Shown: piece by piece, positions 7,505-15,743 of the stretch
Position numbering within the stretch: the stretch's first letter is position 1
Layout: every line of letters starts with the position of its first letter
From: Salaquimonas sp.
GTDB lineage: Bacteria > Pseudomonadota > Alphaproteobacteria > Rhizobiales > Rhizobiaceae
Direction: 5' to 3'
DNA length: 53,120 nucleotides
Assembly: GCA_022340185.1 (NCBI GenBank)
Contig: JAJDOK010000084.1
Location: 1-53,120 of the forward strand
Notes under the pieces: model-generated
Told to the model about the DNA's origin: nothing
Databases searched by the model: none
The model's input: only the letters and a program-made list of their open reading frames with translations
Made by a program: the position numbers and the translations under genes

Positions 7505-8280
7505 CAATTGCTCCGCCTGGTCTTTGGCCCACTGCCCAGATAGGCATCGATGACATCGTCATTGGACTTGATGTCCTCGACCGTACCCGTGGCAATCACT
7601 TGCCCTTCCGCCATGACCACGACAGGATCGCAGAGCCGGGCGATGAAATCCATGTCGTGCTCGATCAGGCAGAAAGTGTCGCCGCGCTCGCGGTTGAGCC
7701 GCAGGATTGCCTCGCCGAGTTCGCGCAGCAGCGTGCGGTTCACCCCGGCGCCGATCTCGTCGAGGAAGATGATCTTGGATTCGGCCATCATGGCGCGGCC
7801 GAGTTCGAGCAGCTTCTTCTGCCCGCCGGAAAGGTTGCCCGCCAGTTCGTCGGCCATGTGCTCCAGCCTGAGAAAGCCGAGCACCTCGTCGGCCCTGTCA
7901 CGATTGGCGCGGTCGGCACGGCGCACCAGATCGCGGCGCAGCCAGACATTGCCCAGCCGGTCGCCGGGATGGGCACCCGGAACGACCATGAGATTGTCGC
8001 GCACGGTCAACGTGGCGAATTCATGTGCTACCTGGAATGTGCGCAGCAAACCCCTGGCAAAGAGGCTGTGCGGCGGCAATCCGGTGACATCCTCACCGTC
8101 GAGCAGGACCTGCCCCGATGTCGGTGTGTAGCGGCCTGCGACAATGTCGAAGAGGGTCGATTTTCCGGCGCCGTTAGGACCGATCAGTCCTGTGATCCTG
8201 CCTTTCTCGAAGGTCAGCGAGACGTCGTTTACAGCCTGGATCCCGCCAAAATTCTTGTGAAGGCGATTGACGGTGATCAT
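7504..8280 (-). CDS. livG: ABC transporter ATP-binding protein LivG
   Basis: The 258-residue ATPase has Walker A GPNGAGKST at about 34-42, signature LSGGQKK and the long LivG-type insertion between the Q-loop (LRTFQVAHEFATLTV) and the signature. The H-loop is LIEHDMDFI. Walker B reads IIFLDEIGAGVNRTLL: the proline that usually follows Asp-Glu is Ile, but the catalytic Glu is kept, so it should still work. It is the first ATPase in the operon, 51 bp after the binding-protein gene, with a hairpin in that gap. It energises amino acid uptake together with LivF. Confidence 0.9.
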   Translation of the reverse strand: MITVNRLHKNFGGIQAVNDVSLTFEKGRITGLIGPNGAGKSTLFDIVAGRYTPTSGQVLLDGEDVTGLPPHSLFARGLLRTFQVAHEFATLTVRDNLMVVPGAHPGDRLGNVWLRRDLVRRADRANRDRADEVLGFLRLEHMADELAGNLSGGQKKLLELGRAMMAESKIIFLDEIGAGVNRTLLRELGEAILRLNRERGDTFCLIEHDMDFIARLCDPVVVMAEGQVIATGTVEDIKSNDDVIDAYLGSGPKTRRSN

Positions 8281-8297
8281 GGATGCCCGGCCCGGTG

Positions 8298-8322
8298 AAT
8301 GGGCGACCTGATGCCGCCCATT
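8298..8322 (-). terminator. Hairpin between the binding-protein gene and livG
   Basis: AATGGGCG (8298-8305) pairs perfectly with CGCCCATT (8315-8322) across a 9-nt loop. There is no T-run after it on the minus strand, so it is more likely an RNA-stabilising or attenuating hairpin that lets the binding protein be made in excess than a full terminator. Confidence 0.5.
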
Positions 8323-8331
8323 CCTGCCTTT

Positions 8332-9531
8332 TTAGCCTGCCTGGCCTCCGACGGTTACAACTTTTCCATCCTTGACCTCGATCAGCCGGAAATTGCCGGC
8401 CGATTCTCCAGGGCCGATGAGTTCGACGGAGGACGCGCCTACATAGTCCACGTCGCCGCCCTCGGCGAGGATTTTCAGTCCCTTGGCCAGTTCGCCCGGT
8501 CCGATCTGTGTGCCCGGTGCATTGGCGACCTCGAAGATCTTGTCCTTGTAGTCAGCGCTGTTGCTGGATTTGGCCGCCTGCATGGCCAGTGCGAACAAGG
8601 CGACATCGTCATAGGATTCCCCGGTATACGGGCCGATCTTGAAGCCGTTCGCCGCGGCGATCTCCTTGAACTTGTCGGCGTTCGGGCCGAAGCCGGGCAG
8701 CGTGCCGAAAGAGCCGTTGAGCGAGTTGCCCATGACGTTCATGAGACTGTCGACCGCCAAGCCGTCAGGCAGGACGAATTTTCCGAAAGCATCGGCATCG
8801 ACCGCGGCCTGGAGAATGCCCTTGCCGCCCTGATCGGGATAGCCCACGACGACCAGGATTTCACCGCCCGCGGCGGCGAGCGCGGCAACGTCGGCAGTAT
8901 AGTCCGCCTTGCCGTCTTCGTGGGCGGCGGAGATCGTGATGGTGCCGCCGAGCTTCTTGAAATTGGTCTGGATGCTGTCGGACAGGCCTTTGCCGTAGTC
9001 GTTGTTGGTGTAGGTGAGCGCTGCGGACCTGATGCCGCGGTCATACATCATCTGCGCGACCACCTCGCCTTGCCGGGCATCGGAAGGCGAAACCCGGAAG
9101 AAGAGCCCGTTGTCCTCGATGGTCGAAAGTGCCGGAGATGTCGCCGACGGAGAGATCATCACGACATTGTTGGGAATGGCCACTTTCTGCAGGATCGCGG
9201 AGGAGGCACCCGAACACATGGCGCCGACAATGCCGTCGACGTGATCCGCCGTCACCACCTTGTCGGCGGCGGTCACGGCGACATTGGCGTCGATACAGGT
9301 GGAATCGGCCTTGACCAGTTCCAGCTTCGAACCGTCGAGCAGCAGGCCGCTGTCGTTGATTTCCTTGACTGCGAGTTCGGCTGCCGAAAGCATGGTAGGG
9401 GCAACGGAATCCAGCGGCCCCGTGAATCCGAGAAGCAACCCGAGCTTGATGGTCGCTCCGAACGCCGGCGTCATGAGTGCCGGTGTAACGAGTGTAGCGC
9501 TGATCGCTACGGTCAAGGCTAGACGCTTCAT
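8332..9531 (-). CDS. Periplasmic amino acid-binding protein (Leu/Ile/Val-binding family)
   Basis: The 399-residue protein starts with a signal peptide (MKRLALTVAISATLV, cleavage after about TPAFGA). It continues as a type I periplasmic binding fold with TIKLGLLLGFTGPLDSVAPT and the family segment MISPSATSPALSTI. It would capture the substrate in the periplasm and deliver it to LivHMGF. The ATG at 9531 gives a proper signal peptide, whereas the longer in-frame extension does not. Directly upstream lie two GTACAAT boxes (9560-9579), probable sites for the nearby TetR regulator. Class and role are clear and the ligand is unknown. Confidence 0.9.
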   Translation of the reverse strand: MKRLALTVAISATLVTPALMTPAFGATIKLGLLLGFTGPLDSVAPTMLSAAELAVKEINDSGLLLDGSKLELVKADSTCIDANVAVTAADKVVTADHVDGIVGAMCSGASSAILQKVAIPNNVVMISPSATSPALSTIEDNGLFFRVSPSDARQGEVVAQMMYDRGIRSAALTYTNNDYGKGLSDSIQTNFKKLGGTITISAAHEDGKADYTADVAALAAAGGEILVVVGYPDQGGKGILQAAVDADAFGKFVLPDGLAVDSLMNVMGNSLNGSFGTLPGFGPNADKFKEIAAANGFKIGPYTGESYDDVALFALAMQAAKSSNSADYKDKIFEVANAPGTQIGPGELAKGLKILAEGGDVDYVGASSVELIGPGESAGNFRLIEVKDGKVVTVGGQAG

Positions 9532-9559
9532 TGATATCTCCCCGTCCCAATTGGACATC

Positions 9560-9579
9560 GTACAATAACATTGTACAAT
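9560..9579. promoter_or_regulatory. Candidate TetR operator upstream of the binding-protein gene
   Basis: GTACAAT occurs at 9560-9566 and again at 9573-9579. The second is inside the perfect 10-bp palindrome ATTGTACAAT (9570-9579). The same heptamer lies upstream of the aminotransferase (11065) and of the beta-amino acid aminotransferase (12056), which suggests a common regulator, most likely the TetR protein encoded at 11182-11943. Confidence 0.5.
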
Positions 9580-9666
9580 GAAGCACACTTGGTTTGGGCT
9601 GGCAAGGGATGTCTTGATTGATGCCCGAGCACAACAGAGCCATCTGCCTTGCGTGGCAAACAGTCG

Positions 9667-11007
9667 TCAGGCAGCGCCCACAAGTTCCACGGTCTTGTTG
9701 ATCGACCGTTCGAGACGGCTGACAATTTCCTCAATTTCCCCGGCGGTGACGTTGAAGGGGGGAGCTATGATGACGTGGTCACCCCTGGCGCCATCGATCG
9801 TTCCGCCATTCGGATAGATGGCAATGCCGTTTTCCAGACCGACCCGGCGCAAACGGTCGCTGAACTGACGCTCCGGTGCGAAGGAGGTCTTCGTCTCCCG
9901 GTCCTGCTGGAATTCGAGCGCTATGAAGAAACCTCGCCCCCTTATGTCCGCAACATGGGGGTGCTGGCTGAACCGATCTGCCAGCATGCCGGTCAGAACC
10001 GGTGACAGTTTCTGCACATTGCCGATCAAGTCCTCCTCGCGGATGATCCTCTGCACCTCCAGAGCCGCAGCCGCAGCCACGGGATGGGCCTGATAGGTGT
10101 GACCGTGAACGAAGACGCCCGTGCCGTTCTCGAGCGCCTCGATGACCTTTCGCGAGATCAGCATGGCTCCCACCGAGCCATAACCTCCGCCCATACCTTT
10201 CGCGACCGCCTGCAGATCCGGGGAAACGCCCTCGTATTCCCAGGCATGCGTCCTGCCGGTGCGACCCATGCCGCACATTACCTCGTCAAGGATGAGGAGC
10301 GCACCATGCCGGTCGCACACCTCCCTGATGGCCTTGAAATAACCCGGCACGGCTGTGACGCATCCCGTGGACGCTCCCACGACCGTCTCGGCAACGAATG
10401 CCGCAACGCGATTCGGGCCGACCCTGGCGAACTCGTTTTCCAGTTCCTGCGCAAGTGTCGCGACATAATTTTCGTCGCTCTGGCCGTCGGGTTTGTGGTG
10501 AAATGGAAAGCAGGGAGAGACATGGCTGAACGACTGCATCAGCACAGGCTCGTAAATGGATCGGCGGGCACGGTGGCCACTTGCCGACAACGCCCCAAAC
10601 GTGTTGCCGTGATAGCCCTGCCAGCGCGAGATGAAGTGTGTGCGCTGCGGTTCACCGCTTTCGGTGTGGTATTGCAACGCCATCTTCAGACAGGCTTCCA
10701 TCGCCTCCGATCCGGACGAGACGAGAAAGACGCGGCACAAGCCGCCCGGCTCCTCGCCAACCAGCAATTCCCCCAGAGCCTCGGCCGGCTCCGAAGTGAA
10801 GAACATGTTGTGCATGAAAGCGATTTTTTTCGCCTGCTCCGCCATGGCGTCCGCCACGCGGGCATTGCCGTGTCCGATGCAGGCAACAGCCGGCCCGCCC
10901 GAGGCATCGATCACCCGGCGGCCATCGGCGAGATGGATGTAGATGCCCTTTCCCGATACGCCCAGATCAAGTTTCGCGCGTGTCGAGCGATGCAAGAGAT
11001 AGGTCAT
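9667..11007 (-). CDS. Class III pyridoxal-phosphate aminotransferase
   Basis: The 446-residue protein is an aspartate aminotransferase-fold type I, class III enzyme (omega-transaminase group). The PLP lysine is Lys270 in AVAKGMGGGYG, and Asp241 in LLILDEVMCGMGRTG would contact the pyridine nitrogen. The phosphate-binding region is SSGSEAMEACLK. Enzymes of this kind move an amino group between an omega- or alpha-amino compound and a keto acid. The ATG at 11007 gives the usual family N-terminus. A GTACAAT box sits about 60 bp upstream. It lies between the Liv importer and the TetR gene, so it probably works on the imported compound. Confidence 0.85.
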   Translation of the reverse strand: MTYLLHRSTRAKLDLGVSGKGIYIHLADGRRVIDASGGPAVACIGHGNARVADAMAEQAKKIAFMHNMFFTSEPAEALGELLVGEEPGGLCRVFLVSSGSEAMEACLKMALQYHTESGEPQRTHFISRWQGYHGNTFGALSASGHRARRSIYEPVLMQSFSHVSPCFPFHHKPDGQSDENYVATLAQELENEFARVGPNRVAAFVAETVVGASTGCVTAVPGYFKAIREVCDRHGALLILDEVMCGMGRTGRTHAWEYEGVSPDLQAVAKGMGGGYGSVGAMLISRKVIEALENGTGVFVHGHTYQAHPVAAAAALEVQRIIREEDLIGNVQKLSPVLTGMLADRFSQHPHVADIRGRGFFIALEFQQDRETKTSFAPERQFSDRLRRVGLENGIAIYPNGGTIDGARGDHVIIAPPFNVTAGEIEEIVSRLERSINKTVELVGAA

Positions 11008-11064
11008 GGCACTGGCCTGCTTTCCGTTTCCTGAGCCAATTGTGATGATGAGCAATTGAACGGC

Positions 11065-11071
11065 GTACAAT
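11065..11071. promoter_or_regulatory. Candidate TetR half-operator upstream of the aminotransferase
   Basis: A single GTACAAT heptamer is preceded by CGGC, in the 174-bp gap between the aminotransferase and the TetR gene. It matches the boxes at 9560, 9573 and 12056. It is too short to prove anything alone, so the support is the recurrence in the same cluster. Confidence 0.35.
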
Positions 11072-11181
11072 GGCTTGACCGTATAAACTTGCGCAGGGCG
11101 CGCCGCAAGGGTCGGCGACCTTGGCCACCGCTATGCGGGAACATGATAAGAGCCGGCGACGGTACTTGAAGCCGATACAGC

Positions 11182-11943
11182 CTAGTGCTTTGCCCGGCCG
11201 GCTTCGGCTGCTTCGGATTCCCGCGAAACCTGGAGCAGACCTCTCAAAACGGCATCGATGAAGAACTCGAAACTGCCGTCCAGAGGCACGTCCACGCCAT
11301 TCTGCCACCGCACGATGAAAGCGCGATTTTCCAGATGGGGGAGATGACGGGAGATGGTTGGATAGTTGTCCGGATCGACGCTGTGTATCGTCGCCCGCAA
11401 TTCTTCCTGCCAGTTTTCGGCTGTTTCAGACGGCCTTGGAGCAAGCTCATGGGTGACGAAGCTGCCCATGGTGGTGATCACCGTATTGTAGGCATGGCGC
11501 AGCGATTCGCCTCGAAAACCGGCGCCCTCGAGTTTGGCCAGGATGCAGTCGATCATCTGGAAATCGATCGAGCTGTTCGAGACCAACTGGGCACCGATCA
11601 AGGGAGCGACATTGGGATGGCGGCGAACCTGACGGCGGAAATTCCTGAACAGCGCGCGCAGCCACTCCGTCCACACGTCGTCCTGCTCCGGTGTCACATT
11701 GTTCAGAACTTCGGCGACCACGCCGGCAAGCACGGCGTTGCGACTCGGAACATACCAGTAGATCGCAGTCGGATAGACACCGAGATTCTGCGCCAGTCCG
11801 CGAATGCTGAACGCGTCGAGGCCTTCGGTGTCGATGATTTCCAGCGCGGCAGCGATCACCCGTTCACGGTTGAGCGACGGACCGACACCTTCCTTTACTC
11901 TGACCGGCTTGGTGGACAATGGGCGTTTCCCTGATTTGTACAC
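11182..11943 (-). CDS. TetR-family transcriptional regulator
   Basis: The 253-residue protein has an N-terminal TetR helix-turn-helix (SIRGLAQNLGVYPTAIYWYV, about residues 46-65), preceded by RERVIAAALEIIDTEG. A helical ligand-binding domain with EWLRALFRNFRRQVRRHPN resembles the TetR_C type of domain. It is divergent from the beta-amino acid aminotransferase at 12077 and sits in the middle of the amino acid cluster, so it probably represses it until an inducer appears. The start used here is GTG at 11943. A shorter start cannot be excluded. The 133-bp gap to 12077 contains a palindromic candidate operator. Confidence 0.88.
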   Translation of the reverse strand: MYKSGKRPLSTKPVRVKEGVGPSLNRERVIAAALEIIDTEGLDAFSIRGLAQNLGVYPTAIYWYVPSRNAVLAGVVAEVLNNVTPEQDDVWTEWLRALFRNFRRQVRRHPNVAPLIGAQLVSNSSIDFQMIDCILAKLEGAGFRGESLRHAYNTVITTMGSFVTHELAPRPSETAENWQEELRATIHSVDPDNYPTISRHLPHLENRAFIVRWQNGVDVPLDGSFEFFIDAVLRGLLQVSRESEAAEAGRAKH

Positions 11944-12044
11944 GGGGATTTCTCAATAGTAGGTCGAACCGCATTGGAAAAGGGGGCAATCGTTCCAATG
12001 CCTGCCCCAATGTCCGCTTGACATGCTCCAGGCGTCATTTTAGC

Positions 12045-12062
12045 TACTGTACACAGTACAAT
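12045..12062. promoter_or_regulatory. Candidate operator upstream of the beta-amino acid aminotransferase
   Basis: TACTGT (12045-12050) and ACAGTA (12053-12058) form a perfect inverted repeat around AC, and the right arm runs into GTACAAT (12056-12062). It lies 15-32 bp before the ATG at 12077, a position where bound repressor would block transcription or promoter clearance. Confidence 0.5.
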
Positions 12063-12076
12063 AAGGATGGTCGGGA

Positions 12077-13372
12077 ATGCAAAACGCGCAGAATTTGGAC
12101 CAGGCGGTCGACGCGGCGATCGCCGGTTTTATCGCCGCAAATCCAAATAGCGCAAGTTACTACCGGGAGGCGGAAGCCTATATGCCGGGTGGCAATACCC
12201 GGACCGTCCTGTTCTACGCGCCGTTTCCGCTCTACATGGTCAAGGGCTGGGGCGCTCGTCTCCAGGATGCGGACGGCCATGTCTACCTGGACCTTCTGGG
12301 CGAATACACGGCTGGCCTGTTCGGTCATTCCGAGCCTGTCGTGCGCGCAGCGATCGACAAGACGCTCGATGACGGGATCAACCTGTCGGGACACAACCAT
12401 CTCGAAGCTGGCCTGGCGCGCTTGCTGTGCGAGCGGTATGCCTCGCTCGAAATGGTGCGTTTCACCAATTCGGGAACCGAAGCCAACCTGATGGCACTGG
12501 CGACTGCACTCGCCGCAACGGGGCGGAACAAGATTCTGGTTTTCCAGAACGCTTACCACGGCAGCATGATCTCGTTCCCACCCGGCGGATCGCCAGTGAA
12601 CGTGCCACACGAATTCGTGGTCGCGCCTTACAACGATATCGAGGCCGCCTTACGTGCAGCCCGCCAGCACGAAGGCGATCTTGCCGCCATCCTTGTCGAG
12701 CCAATGCTGGGCGCAGGCGGCGCCATTCCAGCCGACCCGCAGTTCCTCCAGACGCTTCGCGACGAGGCGACCCGGCAGAACGCAGTGCTGATTTTCGACG
12801 AGGTAATGACGTCGCGCCTGTCTCCGGGCGGCCGCCAGAAACTGCTCGGAATCATCCCGGACATGACGAGCCTGGGCAAATATATTGGCGGCGGCATGTC
12901 GTTCGGAGCCTTTGGCGGCCGGGCCGACCTCATGAAAATGTACGATCCCCGTCTTGCCGGCTCGCTGGTTCATGCCGGTACCTTCAACAACAATGTACTG
13001 ACGATGGCTGCAGGTTATGCCGCAATGTCAAAGGTGCTGACTCCTGAAAGAATCGAAGCGCTGAACGCCGATGGAGACAGGCTTCGGACCCGGCTCAACG
13101 AGCAGTTTCGAAGTAGTGGAGCGCCGTTCCACGTTACCGGTCTGGGTTCGGTGATGAACATCCATCCGCTGCCGGGTTTGCCAAATGCCGACCGTTTGAA
13201 GGATTTACTTTTCTTCGATCTGATCGCGCGGGGATTCTACATCGCAACCCGGGGCATGATCGCATTGTCGCTGCCCCTCACCGAAAAGGATATCGACGAT
13301 TTTGCGGCCGCCATCGCAGACATGATTTCCGCAAGAGCAGATGTGTATGGATTTCTGGATGTGAATGCATGA
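12077..13372 (+). CDS. Beta-phenylalanine-type (beta-amino acid) aminotransferase
   Basis: The 431-residue class III PLP enzyme is close to the characterised beta-phenylalanine aminotransferases of Variovorax and Mesorhizobium sp. LUK, judging by shared motifs recalled from those proteins: VLFYAPFPL, EYTAGLFGHS, RFTNSGTEANLMAL, FDEVMTSRLSP, GKYIGGGMSFGAFGGRAD and TFNNNVLTMAAGY. The PLP lysine is Lys268. The two arginines that bind carboxylates in Variovorax enzyme appear conserved (Arg42 in NTRTVLF and Arg392 in TRGMIALSLPL). It would convert an aromatic beta-amino acid to the beta-keto acid. It was probably co-transcribed with the next ORF, whose ATG overlaps its stop. Glutamate-1-semialdehyde aminomutases share the fold but lack these motifs. 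Confidence 0.85.
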   Translation: MQNAQNLDQAVDAAIAGFIAANPNSASYYREAEAYMPGGNTRTVLFYAPFPLYMVKGWGARLQDADGHVYLDLLGEYTAGLFGHSEPVVRAAIDKTLDDGINLSGHNHLEAGLARLLCERYASLEMVRFTNSGTEANLMALATALAATGRNKILVFQNAYHGSMISFPPGGSPVNVPHEFVVAPYNDIEAALRAARQHEGDLAAILVEPMLGAGGAIPADPQFLQTLRDEATRQNAVLIFDEVMTSRLSPGGRQKLLGIIPDMTSLGKYIGGGMSFGAFGGRADLMKMYDPRLAGSLVHAGTFNNNVLTMAAGYAAMSKVLTPERIEALNADGDRLRTRLNEQFRSSGAPFHVTGLGSVMNIHPLPGLPNADRLKDLLFFDLIARGFYIATRGMIALSLPLTEKDIDDFAAAIADMISARADVYGFLDVNA

Positions 13373-13494
13373 CAAAGCCGGTCATCGTCACTGACGCGAT
13401 GAACGATACCTGGCCCGCCATCATTTCCGCCCATGCACCCGAGACCGAGACACTGGTCTTGCCGGAGGTCGGCGACGGCGCAGGCATTGCCTAG
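13369..13494 (+). pseudogene. Truncated ORF overlapping the aminotransferase stop
   Basis: The ATG at 13369 overlaps the aminotransferase TGA (ATGA), the signature of a coupled downstream gene. Only 41 residues follow (MTKPVIVTDAMNDTWPAII and so on, to GDGAGIA) before a stop. The sequence after that point changes to AT-richer, repeat-like DNA. It looks like the first part of a cluster enzyme, possibly a 2-hydroxyacid dehydrogenase-like protein (weak inference), cut off by a rearrangement near 13490. Confidence 0.5.
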
Positions 13495-13552
13495 CTGTTT
13501 AGGGTCGCTCTTTGGGGGGACGGAACGGCGATGTCTGATCTCCGCCGCAAAC

Positions 13553-13797
13553 CAGACATCTGTGACTCCCTATTTGAAGGTTCGCTCATGGCCGATTGTG
13601 TTGAAAAAGTCCGAGCGTCAGAAATTTCAGCAAAATTGAAGAACGCCATTTCTGAAGCGATCAGTTCGCGCAACCGTGTTCTACATAAACACGGCATTTG
13701 GAACTGGTTTCTACAAATCCAAATGCGCCACACCCGCTACCGACTTTTTCAACACAATCGGCCCAAAAGAGACGTTCACCCTCGGAGCAAATGTCTG
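13553..13797. repeat. MITE-like inverted-repeat element
   Basis: A perfect 22-bp inverted repeat is present: a GGCCGATTGTGTTGAAAAAG... arm at 13590-13611 and its complement at 13742-13763. Further out a second pair, CAGACATCTG (13553-13562) and CAAATGTCTG (13788-13797), matches at 9 of 10 positions. The DNA between the arms has no convincing gene and is AT-richer than its surroundings. The true ends may lie beyond these arms. It sits right after the truncated ORF at 13369-13494. The whole stretch 13495-13924 contains nothing else recognisable. Confidence 0.6.
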
Positions 13798-13924
13798 CTG
13801 ACTTTGTCCAAATAGTCACATTGATACTGAGCCCGGACAGCGGTGCCGATACTAGCCATTCCGCTTCAAGTTGGCGATTTACGCAAGCTTGCTGCCGCAG
13901 ATAATGGCCGGCCATTTTCTGGGT

Positions 13925-14116
13925 TCAACCGGAAACGCCACTCAGTTTCAACATGGTGTCTTTGACACTTCCACGCACTTCGAATGTACGTTGCCCTGCA
14001 AGCTCTATGGTTGTGGTGTCACTGGATGAGCCGTAACTTACCATGATGATATGATTCGTGTTTATGAACACGCTTCTTTCGGAAGAGGTCTTTTGAAATT
14101 CGCAATAAACGGTCAC
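13925..14116 (-). CDS. Small hypothetical protein (63 residues)
   Basis: A GTG at 14116 is preceded by AGAGGAGATACCC, a good ribosome binding site, and opens a 63-residue frame. The protein (VTVYCEFQKTSSERSVFINT and so on) has a pattern of alternating hydrophobic residues with INTNHIIMVSYG and TTTIELAGQRTFEVRGS. This suggests a small beta-rich fold like other short bacterial proteins that carry a start-of-strand INxxxI motif. No signal peptide or membrane segment is seen. I do not recognise the family. It lies alone downstream of the DUF1254 gene. Confidence 0.5.
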   Translation of the reverse strand: MTVYCEFQKTSSERSVFINTNHIIMVSYGSSSDTTTIELAGQRTFEVRGSVKDTMLKLSGVSG

Positions 14117-14258
14117 GGGTATCTCCTCTGTGAGCCGAGCGTTTGCCTGGAACACGGTGGCATCTGATTTCGTTTCGAGCCCAACGTGTACATTGCAAAT
14201 GCCGCGTGGGCGAACGGGTAAATCTGACCCGGGTATAATTTGTGAACCATGAAGGTCA

Positions 14259-14284
14259 GCGTGGCGCCTTGAGCGACGCCACGC
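14259..14284 (-). terminator. Hairpin downstream of the DUF1254 gene
   Basis: GCGTGGCG (14259-14266) pairs with CGCCACGC (14277-14284) around a 10-nt loop, 20 bp after the DUF1254 stop on the minus strand. It lacks a clear T-run, so it may end or only stabilise the transcript. Confidence 0.5.
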
Positions 14285-14303
14285 AGTCGTACAGTCGCGA
14301 CAG

Positions 14304-15743
14304 TTATTGCGCCACTTTGAGGGCCGGCGGCTGCCAAGTGCCCTTGCCGACCGGCAGAACGGAGGGTTCCCCGGTTTTCGGCCAATACATCCGCATCGCC
14401 AGATAGATCGGCCCATCGGGGGCCGGCAGCCAGTTCGACTCCTTGTCCGCACCGGGAGAATCCTTCTGAAGGTAGAGCGTCAGAGACCCATCGGCGTTCT
14501 TCTTCATGCTTGGCAACATCGCGGTGTTGATGAGATATCGGTTGATCGGGTTCTCGACCAGAAGCTGCGACTTGCCATAATACATCGTCACCGACCAGAA
14601 CGCGTTAACGGGCGGCAACTCTCCGGCCGGAAAGGTCAGCGTGTAATTCTGCTTGCTGCCGTCGAGCTCCGTGCCATCAGGGAGGTTTCTGCCCAATATG
14701 TAGACTGCCTCGACCGCGTCGTTCCCGTAAATGCCGGCCGATGCGCCGGCCGCACGCTTGATCCAGTCACCGTCAATGAACGCGGCATCGCCCCATAGAT
14801 CGCTAACGGACCATCCGTTTACCTGAAAGAGCTTCCCCCCAAGATATTCCTTCAACTTTGCTTCGCCATTGCGCATGCCAGACTCTATCGCGCTCCGGTG
14901 CTCGGGCGGTAGATCCTTGAACTCGAACGACTTGCCGGGTCCGACGCCGATTTTGGCGAGCTTGACGCGGATCGACGCCTCGCTGGGCGTGGCGGGAGCG
15001 AATTGCAGGGCGAAGTCCAGATACTCGAAGAAGTTGGACTTGATGAGATCCTTATCCACTTTCGGAAAATCGATCGCGGGCGCCGCCGCTGGAGCTGGCT
15101 TTCCCTGGTATGCCGAGAGTGTGCTTACCTTGTAACCGGCCTGGACCTTTTCGACATTTGGCATGTCATCTGGGCCGAAAAGCTGGGTGCGATAAATGGC
15201 GAGCGAGAACTGCGTCGAAGATCGAAACACCTTCTTGACGCCAGTCGGCGTTTCCCCCTTCCAGTCCGGACCAACGACCATGTAGTCGCCGGCTTCATCG
15301 CCCGTCGCGCGGCTGCCGATGTAGCCATAATTGTAGGTGTTGCCGTCGATCAGTTGGACGGAATAGTAGCGACCGTTTTCGACCGCCGGGACCGACAAGA
15401 TGACCGGCTCGGCCCGCAGATCGAGCCATGCGAGGGAATAGGGCGTGTCGCTGTTCGGACTGACAACCGCTGTGTCTTTGTAGGTGTACACACGCGATTC
15501 GTTCTTGATCTCGTTGAAAGGAGCCTTGAACTGTCCCGAATTGCGGTCAACCGCATAGTCGTACATGATCGCATAGTTCATTACGATAGGCAGACCGTAG
15601 AGGTAGCCTTCCTCGGCGATCGCCTTGGCCTCATTGACGTCCGGCCAGTTCTCGGCATTCGCCGGTACCGACGCTGTCGTCATGAAAGCCGTCGCAGCAG
15701 CGAGAATACCGAATCCGCGCATCCCCCCAAAATCTATTTGCAT
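14304..15743 (-). CDS. Secreted DUF1254/DUF1214 domain protein
   Basis: The 479-residue protein begins with a signal peptide (MQIDFGGMRGFGILAAATAF, cleavage about SVPANA). The N-terminal DUF1254 domain contains EEGYLYGLPIVMNYAIMYDY and SPNSDTPYSLAWLDL. The C-terminal DUF1214 domain contains ELPPVNAFWSVTMYYGK and ends in a tail with NWLPAPDGPIYLAMRMYWPK. Such proteins are common in soil and marine bacteria and are thought to be periplasmic. Their reaction is not established. The ATG at 15743 follows CAGGAGAAG. The 281 bp upstream (15744-16024) show no other gene. The gene stands alone between a MITE-like repeat and a decayed recombinase, which suggests it came with mobile DNA. Confidence 0.85.
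   Translation of the reverse strand: MQIDFGGMRGFGILAAATAFMTTASVPANAENWPDVNEAKAIAEEGYLYGLPIVMNYAIMYDYAVDRNSGQFKAPFNEIKNESRVYTYKDTAVVSPNSDTPYSLAWLDLRAEPVILSVPAVENGRYYSVQLIDGNTYNYGYIGSRATGDEAGDYMVVGPDWKGETPTGVKKVFRSSTQFSLAIYRTQLFGPDDMPNVEKVQAGYKVSTLSAYQGKPAPAAAPAIDFPKVDKDLIKSNFFEYLDFALQFAPATPSEASIRVKLAKIGVGPGKSFEFKDLPPEHRSAIESGMRNGEAKLKEYLGGKLFQVNGWSVSDLWGDAAFIDGDWIKRAAGASAGIYGNDAVEAVYILGRNLPDGTELDGSKQNYTLTFPAGELPPVNAFWSVTMYYGKSQLLVENPINRYLINTAMLPSMKKNADGSLTLYLQKDSPGADKESNWLPAPDGPIYLAMRMYWPKTGEPSVLPVGKGTWQPPALKVAQ

Noticed and set aside
8299-9522. Long plus-strand open frame opposite the amino acid-binding protein
   Set aside because: The minus-strand frame has a signal peptide and a recognised fold. 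The plus-strand frame has neither.
13531-13815. 94-codon ORF inside the MITE-like repeat
   Set aside because: It has no ribosome binding site, its composition follows the inverted repeat and there is no recognisable domain.
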